Shown here: positions 6,316 through 13,281 of the stretch, piece by piece
Position numbering within the stretch: the first letter of the stretch is position 1
How the letters are laid out: each line of letters begins with the position of its first letter
NCBI GenBank assembly: GCA_014376425.1
Contig: JACMRO010000464.1
Location: 1 to 13,281, forward strand
Direction: 5' to 3'
DNA from: Rubritepida sp.
GTDB lineage: Bacteria > Pseudomonadota > Alphaproteobacteria > Acetobacterales > Acetobacteraceae
DNA: 13,281 nucleotides
The notes under the pieces: generated by a model
The model's database searches: none
What the model was told of the DNA's origin: nothing
What the model saw: the letters and a program-made list of their open reading frames with translations, nothing else
Made by a program: the position numbers and the translations under genes

Positions 6316-8643
6316 CCGAAACCGAACTCCAGGCGGCGCCCACGATCACGGTGAAAGACCCGGTCTGCGGCATGAAGGTGGACCCCGCGAAGACGGCGCA
6401 CCACGCCGAGCATGCCGGCGCGGCCTATCATTTCTGCTCCGCCGGCTGCCGGACGAAGTTTGTGGCCGAACCCGTCAAATACCTTCACGAACGCCCGGCC
6501 CTGGTCGCCGAGGCGGTGGAGCCCGACGCCATCTACACCTGCCCGATGCACCCGCAGATCCGCCAGCCCGGGCCTGGCAGCTGCCCGATCTGCGGCATGG
6601 CGCTGGAGCCGGAGGAGCCCTCCGCGCAACCCACCGCCAATCCGGAGCTGGTGGACTTCACTCGCCGCTTCTGGATCGGCCTGATCTTGGCGGTGCCGGT
6701 CTTTCTGCTGGAGATGGGCGGGCACCTGACCCGGCTGATGCACCTGGTGGGCGGGCCGCGGGTGGGCAACTGGGTGCAGCTGGCGCTGGCCACACCGGTG
6801 GTGCTGTGGGCCGGCTGGCCGTTCTTCCAGCGCGGCTGGCAGTCGGTGCGCCATCGCAGCCTCAACATGTTCACGCTGATCGCGCTTGGCACCAGCGTGG
6901 CGTGGTCGTTCAGCGTGGTGGCGACGGTGGCGCCGGGCATCTTCCCCGCCGCCTTCCGCGCCGCCGGTGGCGCGGTGGCGGTGTATTTCGAGGCAGCCGC
7001 GGTCATCACCGTGCTGGTGCTGCTGGGCCAGATGCTGGAGCTGCGGGCGCGCGAGCAGACAGGCGGCGCCATACGGGCGCTGCTCGATCTGGCCCCCGCC
7101 ACGGCGCGCCGGCTACGTGCCGATGGTGGGGATGAGGAGGTACCGCTGGCCACCGTCCTCGTCGGCGACAGGCTGCGCGTACGCCCCGGCGACAAGGTGC
7201 CGCTGGACTGCGCCATCCTCGAAGGCGCCTCCAACCTCGATGAGAGCCTTGTGACCGGCGAGGCTGTGCCCGTGGCCAAGACGGTGGGCGACCAGGTTGT
7301 CGGCGGCACGCTGAACGGCCAGGGCAGCTTCATTATGCGTGCCGACCGAATCGGCAAGGACACGGTGCTGGCGCAGATTGTGCGGATGGTGGCCGGCGCG
7401 CAACGCTCCCGCGCGCCGATCCAGCGTCTGGCGGACCAGGTCAGCGGCTGGTTCGTGCCGCTCGTGATGGCCATCGCCGCGACTTCCTACGCCGCCTGGG
7501 CGGGGGGGGGGGCCGGAGCCGCGTCTCGCCTTCGCGTTGGCCGTGGCGGTGAGGGTGCTGATCATCGCCTGCCCCTGCGCGTTGGGCCTGGCGACACCGA
7601 TGTCGATCATGGTGGGCGTGGGCCGCGGCGCGCGGGCTGGCGTGCTAATCAAGAATGCCGAGGCTCTGGAACGCATGGAGCGCATCGACACGCTGGTGGT
7701 GGACAAGACGGGCACGCTGACGCGCGGCCGGCCGGATGTGGTGGCCGTGGTGCCGGCCACAGGTATTGCCGAGGACGAGGTGCTGCGCCTGGCGGCCGGG
7801 CTGGAGCGGCCGAGCCAACATCCCCTGGCCGAGGCCATGGTCCGTGCGGCTGAGAAACGCGGGTTGGCCGTACCGGCCGTGGAAGGCTTCAATGCCCCCA
7901 CTGGCCGGGGCGTGACCGGCCGCGTCGAAGCCCGCCAGGTCGCGGTCGGCAAGGCCCGGCTGATGGACGAGATGAAGGTGGATGTCGGCGGCCTCGCGGC
8001 GGAGGCCGAACGGCTGCGCGGCGATGGCGCCACGGTATTCTTTGTCGCCGTGGATGGCCTCCCCTTTGGCATCGTCGCGGTGGCCGATCCGGTGAAGGAC
8101 ACGACCCCGGCAGCCCTGGCGGGGCTGGCTGCGCAAGGCGTACGGGTGGTGATGCTGACCGGCGACAACCGCACGACGGCAGACGCAGTCGCCCGGCGCC
8201 TGGGCATCACCGAGGTCGAAGCCGAGGTGTTGCCCGAGGACAAGCAACGCATCATCGAGCGGCTGAAAGCCGAGGGCCGCCGCGTGGCGATGGTCGGCGA
8301 CGGTGTGAACGACGCCCCCGCGCTCGCCGCGGCCGAGGTCGGCATCGCCATGGGCACCGGCACCGCCGTCGCCATCGAGAGCGCGGGCATCACCCTGCCG
8401 GGCGGCGACCTGATGGGCATCGTCCGCGCCAGGCGCTTGTCCCAGGTGGTGATGGGGAACATCCGGCAGAACCTGATCTTCGCATTTGCCTACAATGCGG
8501 CGGGCGTGCCCATCGCGGCCGGCGTGCTGTAGCCCATCTTCGGCATCCTGCTCTCGCCGATGATCGCGGCGGCAGCCATGGCACTTTCCTCGGTCAGCGT
8601 CGTGGGCAACGCACTGCGGCTGAGGACGGTGAAGATCGATTGA
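6312..8643 (+). pseudogene. copA: CopA-type Cu+ P1B ATPase, broken by a frameshift and an amber codon
   Basis: Read through its lesions the product is about 776 residues. It has a YHS-type domain (DPVCGMKVDP, FCSAGC; residues 16-58), a heavy-metal-binding zinc-ribbon-like domain (CPMHP at 77-81, CPICGM at 91-96), membrane helices, the actuator loop (LVTGEAVPV), the copper-transport CPC motif (IIACPCALGLATP, 7561-7599), DKTGTLT at 7702, SQHPLAEAM, MLTGDNRTTA and GDGVNDAPAL. It would export Cu+ from the cytoplasm. In an 11-G run (7502-7512) the frame shifts; ten Gs would give WAGGGPEPRLAF and restore it. At 8530-8532 TAG replaces the usually conserved Tyr of GVLYPIFGILLSP, removing the last helix; the rest continues to TGA at 8641-8643. 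The start is probably CTG at 6312 overlapping the previous stop. Both breaks could be sequencing errors, but two together favour real decay. Confidence 0.88.
7502..7512 (+). repeat. 11-G homopolymer at the frameshift point
   Basis: Eleven consecutive G lie in the loop before the CPC membrane helix of the copper ATPase. The upstream half is open in one frame and the downstream half in another, and a run of ten (or thirteen) would join them. Such tracts slip in replication and transcription and are also a common place for sequencing miscalls. Confidence 0.9.
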
Positions 8644-8706
8644 TGCGACGGGCAGCGGGGCAGCCCGCGTCCTTCGCCGTGGCGGAGAGAAGCGGCGCGG
8701 CAGCGG

Positions 8707-9594
8707 TCAACGCATCATCAACACAGGCAGCTCCGCGCCGCCCAATACCGTCCGCGTGAAGCCGCCGAACAGGGTTTCCCGCAACTCGCCATGGCCATAA
8801 CCGCCCATCACGAGAAGGCTCGCGCGCGCTTCCATCGCCGCGGCCAGCAGCGCTTGTGCCGGGCTGCCGTGTCCCAGAGGCACGTGCTGCGCATGCACCA
8901 GTGGCGCATGGCCCAGCAACGTGGCCACCAGGCGGCTGGCGGAAGCTCTCGTGGCGTCGTGGGCCATGCCTACAGAGGTTGCTTCCTCGCCGGTAGTCAT
9001 GACCAGGATGCGCTCCGCCCGGGCAATGAAGGGCATGGCGGCGCAGACGGCGCGGGCCGCCTCCGCCGTATCCTTCCACGCGATCACGATGGTCCTAATC
9101 AGTGTGTCCGGGCTGCTGGGCCCGGCGATCAGCATCGGCCGGCCAATGCCGCTCAGCACATCCTGCAACCGGCCCAATGCCACGGCCTCGCCCCCGCGGG
9201 GCCTGCCGATGACCAACAGATCGGAGGTTCGACCATGCTGGACCAGAAGTCTTGCCTCATTGCCGGAAACCGTCTCCAGCGTTGTCGATACGCCATGGCT
9301 CTGGGGCGAATGCGTCACTTGCAATTGCGCCGTCACGCAGAATGCGGCCCAGGCCCTGCGCGCGGCGGCTTCGGCCACCTCGCTCTCTTTCTCGAGGGTC
9401 TCGATCATGGCGGCTATGCCAAAGCCGCCGTCCATCGCGCCACCCGACATGGCGATGGCGGCGTCGGCCGGATCCTGTTTGGCGAAGAGAAAGCCGAGAT
9501 GGGCAGGATGGTCGCCAGCTGCTGCACGGGCCGTCGCGAAGACGACGTCGTCAGACGTTTCGCCGGTGCTGGGGATCAGGATTTGGCGGAACAT
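8707..9594 (-). CDS. Tandem-domain universal stress protein
   Basis: This 295-residue protein has two UspA domains. The first begins MFRQILIPSTGETSDDVVFA and ends near LIAG; the second begins RTIVIAWKDTAEAARAV. The C-terminal domain ends with VMGGYGHGELRETLFGGFTR: Gly264-X2-Gly267-X9-Gly277 matches the ATP-binding loop, with Gly instead of Ser/Thr next to the last Gly. The first domain has a degenerate loop (IGRPRGGEA). It is probably a cytoplasmic ATP-binding stress or energy-state protein. An in-frame start at 9663 would add 23 Arg/Pro-rich residues; the ATG at 9594 is preferred because the UspA fold begins there. Its promoter motif (9734-9748) lies 140 bp upstream, for a leader of about 100 nt. 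It converges on the copper ATPase gene with a 63-bp gap. Confidence 0.88.
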   Translation of the reverse strand: MFRQILIPSTGETSDDVVFATARAAAGDHPAHLGFLFAKQDPADAAIAMSGGAMDGGFGIAAMIETLEKESEVAEAAARRAWAAFCVTAQLQVTHSPQSHGVSTTLETVSGNEARLLVQHGRTSDLLVIGRPRGGEAVALGRLQDVLSGIGRPMLIAGPSSPDTLIRTIVIAWKDTAEAARAVCAAMPFIARAERILVMTTGEEATSVGMAHDATRASASRLVATLLGHAPLVHAQHVPLGHGSPAQALLAAAMEARASLLVMGGYGHGELRETLFGGFTRTVLGGAELPVLMMR

Positions 9595-9700
9595 GGGTTT
9601 CCGTTCAGGCCGCGGGCGGCCGATGGCGCGGTGTGCGGCGACCGACGGGTTCGAGCCATGCAAAGCTGGGGAGCGGGTCGGGCTGATTCAGTCTTGCCTC

Positions 9701-9748
9701 CTATTCGCACAGACCTGGCTGCCTCCAACAGGCTCGGAAACTACGCAG
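9701..9748 (-). promoter_or_regulatory. Regulon motif copy 5 and -10-like element (universal stress protein)
   Basis: Minus strand: CTGCGTAGTTTCCGA at 9748-9734, then GCCTG, and after 27 nt GAATAG (9706-9701). It lies in the 254-bp gap between the cation ATPase remnant and the universal stress protein, so the latter has its own promoter. I see nothing else convincing in that gap. Confidence 0.74.
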
Positions 9749-9848
9749 GCGAGAGGTGTGCGGGGGCCGGTTCAGGGGCGGTGTTTCGGGTGACCACATG
9801 CGACGCGCTACCCTTCCGGATAGCAGCCTGCTCGATCAGGGCGGGCAG

Positions 9849-12557
9849 TCATCGCACCGCGCTGGACCGCCATCCCGTCATCCATTTCACCATCTCGACC
9901 ACAGCGACCGGTGTTAGCGCCCCTACCGCCACCAGCCCCCAATCGGCCCACGAAAGTGGCACCGTCCGAAGCACCTCGCGCAGCAGCGGCACCTCCACCG
10001 CGGCGATCTGCAAGGCCACGCAAATCGCGGTGGCGCCCCAGAGCCAGCCATTGGTGAACAGCCGGGACGTGAATGCCGAGCGGCTGCGCGAGCGGGCGCT
10101 GAAGGCGTGGAACACCTGCGCCATCGCCAGCGTCATGAAGGCGATGGTGACGGCATGGTGCAGCCCTTCGCCCTCCACCCCATACCAGGCCATTCCCACC
10201 GCGAAGGCCGCCAGCGTGCAGCCGGCAAGAAGGCTGCCCTGCCAGACGATCAGCCAGCCGAAGGCAGGCGTCATCAGCGGCTCGGCCGGGTCGCGCGGCG
10301 GGCGGCGCATCATATCAGGCGCGGATGGTTCCAGCGCCAGGGCCATCGCCGGAAAGATGTCGGTCACCAGGTTCAGCCACAGGATCTGCATGACGCCCAG
10401 CGGCAACGGCCAGCCGATCATGATGGCGGCGCCGACGGTGACGATCTCGGCGAAGTTGCAGGAGAACAGGTAGTGGATGAAGCGCAGGATGTTGTTGACG
10501 ATGACGCGGCCTTGCTCGACGGCGGAGACGATGGTCGCGAAGTTGTCGTCGGTGATGACCATGGACGATGCCTCCTTGGCGACCTCTGTGCCGCGGATGC
10601 CCATGGCGATGCCGATATCGGCCTGGCGCAGCGCCGGCGCGTTGTTCACCCCGTCACCCGTCATCGCCACCACCTGGCCGCTATGCTGCAGCGCCTCGAC
10701 GATACGCAGCTTGTGCTCGGGCGAGACGCGGGCGAAGACCGAGGTCTCGCCGGCCACCTTGATCCAGCCGGCGTCGTCGAGATCGGCCAGCTTGCTGCCA
10801 TGCACGGCCTGCAAGGGTTGGCCCTGCGCGGCGGTGTCGAGGCCGAGCTGGCGCCCAATCTCCGCGGCAGTGGCTTGCTGGTCGCCGGTGATCATCACCA
10901 CGCGGATGCCGGCCTCGCGGCATTGGGCAATGGTGCCTTTCACCTCATCGCGCAACGGGTCGATCATGCCCACGATGCCCACGAACGTCAGGCCAAGGGT
11001 CAGGTCGGCATCCCGGAAGCCGTCAGGCAGATCGCGGTACGCCAGGCGCAGGACGCGCAGGGCGCCGGCGGCGAGCGCTTCATTCCGGGCGCGCGCACGC
11101 TGCATCGCCTCGGCGGTCATGGGCGTTTCGCCATCATCGCCCAGCACCGTGGCGCAGGCCGCAAGCACCTTGCCTGGCGCACCCTTCACATAGGCCACGG
11201 TGCCGCCGCCGGGCGTGGTGTGCGCCGTGGCCATCAGCATGGTCTGGCTGCTGAAGGGCAGCTCGCGGATGCGCGGATATTCGGCATGCAGCGTGTCCCG
11301 ATCCAGCCCGGCCTTGCCGGCGGCGATGATCAGCGCCGCTTCCGTGGGGTCGCCCAGGATGGTGACGGTATCACCCTGGCGGTCCACCTTCGCATCGTTG
11401 CACAGGGCGCCGATGCGCAGGGCCAGGGCCAGCTTTGACGTGTCGATGTCGTGGCCGTCCACCTGGAAGCTGCCCTGCGCGGCATGGCCGGTTCCGGTGA
11501 CATCGACATGCTGCGCGCCCAGCGCGTAGGCGCGCACGGTCATTTCATTGCGCGTCAGTGTCCCTGTCTTGTCGGTGCAGATCACAGTGGTCGAGCCCAG
11601 CGCCTCGACCGCCGGCAGCCTTCGCACCAGCGCGCCCATGCGGGCCAGGCGCTGCATCCCCACCGCCAGCGTCATGGTGGTGACCGCCAGCAGCCCCTCG
11701 GGCACCGCGGCGATCGCCAGCGAGATGCCGACCTCGACCATGAACAGCAGTTCGTTGCCGCGCAGCCAGCCGAACAACGTGATCACCGCGCACAGCACCA
11801 GCACGATCAGCAGCAGGGCGCGGCTCAGTTGCGCGAGCTTGGCTTCCAGGGGGGTGCCGTGCTCCGCCACGCCCTCGATCAGCGCGCCAATCCGGCCCAT
11901 CTCGGTCTGCGCGCCGGTGGCGGTGATGATGCAGCGGCCACGCCCATCGGTGATGGCGGTGCCCATGTGGACCATGTTGGACCGGTCGCCCAGCGGCGCC
12001 TACGCATCAGCCCGCGCATCCGCGGTTTTCGACACCGGCAGGGATTCGCCGGTCAGCGCCGCCTCATCCAGTTGCGGGCGGGCATCCTGGATGCCCCGGG
12101 CATCGGCCGGCACCCGGTCGCCGGCGGCCAGCACCACCACATCGCCGGGCACGAGATCGCGCGCCGGGATCTCATGCGCCGCGCCATCGCGCAGCACTTG
12201 CGCGGTGGCGACCGCTTGGCCGCGCAGTGCGGCCAGGGCGCTCGCCGCCTTCCACTCGGTGGCGAAGCCGATCACGGCGTTGAGCAGGATCACCACCAAA
12301 ATGGCCAGCGCCTCGACCACATCGCTCAGCGCGAGCGCCACCACCGCGGCGGCCACCAGCAGGCCGACCATCAGGTTGGCGAATTGCCGCGCGATGAGCG
12401 CGACGATGGAGGCTCGCTTCGCCTGCGGTAGCGAGTTGGGGCCGTGGCGGGCGAGCCGCTCGGCGGCATCGGCGGTGCCCAGCCCCCGCTGGATATCGGT
12501 ATGCAGAGCGCCGGCGGCATCCGCCGCCGAGAGCGTGTGCCAGACGGGATCGGTCAT
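9849..12557 (-). pseudogene. PacL/CtpF-like type II cation P-type ATPase with internal amber codon and altered catalytic Asp
   Basis: One frame of 902 residues, interrupted by TAG at codon 186 (12002-12000). Visible parts are the cation-ATPase N-terminal domain (1-75), two helices, the actuator TGES (169-172), PEGLLAV in helix 4 (286-292), DKTGTLT (Asp329), the KGAPGK nucleotide-domain segment, GMIDPLRDEVKG, MITGDQQATA and C-terminal helices. The type II layout with PEGL suggests a Ca2+-type or general cation pump, like mycobacterial CtpF. Residues 635-641 read DGVNNAP: Asn639 (codon 10643-10641) replaces the Mg2+-binding Asp of the near-invariant GDGxNDxP, which should block phosphorylation. 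The TAG lies in the actuator loop after TGES (ARADA-stop-APLGDRSNM, perhaps from GAG). Two independent lesions favour a pseudogene. Its ATG overlaps the stop of the upstream gene (ATGA). Confidence 0.87.
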
Positions 12558-13281
12558 GCCGCTTCTGCCCTTTCCGGCTCGACCGAGAAGCCGGCCAGAA
12601 CCTCCTCCTCGGCCACCAGATGCACCCGCAGCAGCGCCTCCAGCGCGAACAGCGCGCGGCGCAGCTCCGGGCCGCTGGTGGCCCAGGCCGATCCGGCCAG
12701 GCGCAGCAGGGCGGTGATGCGCGCGACCAGCGCCTCCATCTCGGAATGCATGCGAATGAGCGGGGCCATCGCATCCGACCCACCCAGACGCTGCGCCGCG
12801 GCGGGGTAGAGCGCGCGTTCCTCCTCCCGCTGATGCGGCAGCAATTCGGCGCGCAACTGCCCTTCCAGGGCGATGATGGCCGGCAGCGCCGCCGGCGTCG
12901 CGTCGATCGCCTCGCCCGCTTCGCGCAGCGCCTCCACCAACCGGCGCAGCCCGGCGTGCTCAGTCCGGCGTTCAGCCAGGCCGGCAGTGGTCGGCAGGGC
13001 GAGGGCCCCGGCTTCATCGCGCCCGGGTCGTAACGCCGTCAGCGCGAACAGGATCGCCAGCACGTCGATCACCTCCTGCACCACCGCGCCCGCGAGCGGC
13101 GTGAGATAACCCGCGGCAGCGACTGCCATGGCGATGACCGACAGGCCCATGCCGATTGCGATCGCCACAAGGGCGATGCGGCGCGACCGCTGCGCGATGG
13201 CGATGGCCTCTGCCACGCGGTCCACGCCATCGACCAGCACCACCACATCCCCGGCCTCGGCCGCCCCAGGGGGCCCAGCGG
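12554..13281 (-). CDS. Heavy-metal P1B-type ATPase C-terminus fused to a hemerythrin domain (5' end outside window)
   Basis: The frame is open to the window edge, so only the last 242 codons are seen. It starts at the end of a P-domain (DVVVLVDGVDRVAEAIAIAQ) followed by two helices typical of the last pair in heavy-metal ATPases (IGMGLSVIAMAVAAAGYLTP and AGAVVQEVIDVLAILFALTA). After a linker comes a hemerythrin-like helical bundle of about 140 residues: EHAGLRRL, LLPHQREEERALYP, IRMHSEMEAL and VHLVAEEEVLAGF supply the spaced His and Glu ligands of a di-iron or oxygen-binding site. The expected arrangement is a membrane pump with a cytoplasmic hemerythrin tail that could sense iron or oxygen; the transported metal cannot be judged. 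Its stop overlaps the ATG of the next ATPase by 4 bp. Confidence 0.83.
   Translation of the reverse strand, partial: AGPPGAAEAGDVVVLVDGVDRVAEAIAIAQRSRRIALVAIAIGMGLSVIAMAVAAAGYLTPLAGAVVQEVIDVLAILFALTALRPGRDEAGALALPTTAGLAERRTEHAGLRRLVEALREAGEAIDATPAALPAIIALEGQLRAELLPHQREEERALYPAAAQRLGGSDAMAPLIRMHSEMEALVARITALLRLAGSAWATSGPELRRALFALEALLRVHLVAEEEVLAGFSVEPERAEAA

Noticed and set aside
8649..8667. Possible hairpin (CGGGC...GCCCG) between the convergent copper ATPase and universal stress protein genes
   Set aside because: Only a 5-bp stem with a 9-nt loop and no T-run on either side; too weak to call a terminator.
9595..9663. Longer N-terminus for the universal stress protein
   Set aside because: The extra 23 residues are Arg/Pro-rich and outside the UspA fold, which begins at MFRQILIP.
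4954..12002. Programmed amber recoding (pyrrolysine-like) in the pumps
   Set aside because: Positions differ and fit simple point mutations, and the genes carry other inactivating lesions; kept only as a check in the findings.
11451..12717. Long plus-strand frames opposite the cation ATPase
   Set aside because: Gln/His/Arg-rich or Ser/Ala-rich shadow translations typical of the antisense of a high-GC gene.
1..13281. CRISPR array, tRNA/rRNA, insertion sequence or phage gene
   Set aside because: No regularly spaced repeats, no recognisable RNA gene, no transposase or integrase motif and no terminal inverted repeats were seen.

Overview
The window is GC-rich, densely packed DNA that looks like an alphaproteobacterium, perhaps Acetobacteraceae. 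That placement is an inference from base composition and gene types; no rRNA, tRNA or core marker gene is present. The content is a stress or low-oxygen survival island: Dps, PRC-barrel and YflT-like stress proteins, an OmpA-like lipoprotein, an Acg-type nitroreductase, a dihydroorotate-dehydrogenase-like flavoprotein, a tandem universal stress protein, and four P-type ATPase genes or remnants.

Layout. On the minus strand from 4173 down to 1 lie the DHOD-like and nitroreductase genes (overlapping by 4 bp), the OmpA-like lipoprotein, then YflT-like, PRC-barrel and dps (dps cut by the window edge). A 289-bp divergent promoter region (4174-4462) separates these from a plus-strand run (4463-8643): a decayed MgtA-type Mg2+ ATPase remnant, a small four-helix membrane protein, and a CopA-type copper ATPase broken by a frameshift in an 11-G tract and by an amber codon. 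Converging on it from the minus strand are the universal stress protein (9594-8707), a PacL/CtpF-like cation ATPase with an internal amber codon and a mutated catalytic Asp (12557-9849), and, at the right edge, the C-terminal part of a heavy-metal ATPase fused to a hemerythrin domain.

The strongest non-genic signal is a 15-bp motif, CTGCGTAGTTTCCGA or a close variant, present five times. Each copy lies upstream of a gene or operon and points in the direction of transcription. It is followed by SCCTR and, 26-27 nt further on, by a weak -10-like hexamer. This geometry fits an activator sitting next to the -35 region. The core resembles what I recall of FixJ-type response regulator boxes. One regulator therefore probably drives the YflT/PRC/dps operon, the lipoprotein, the DHOD/nitroreductase operon, the Mg-ATPase remnant operon and the universal stress protein. 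The gene set parallels the mycobacterial DosR dormancy regulon (Acg nitroreductase, universal stress proteins, CtpF ATPase), which is also controlled by a NarL/FixJ-family regulator.

All three pump genes that can be read over a substantial length carry an in-frame TAG and other lesions, while the soluble stress proteins are intact. The island therefore seems to be losing its pumps, unless some lesions are sequencing errors.
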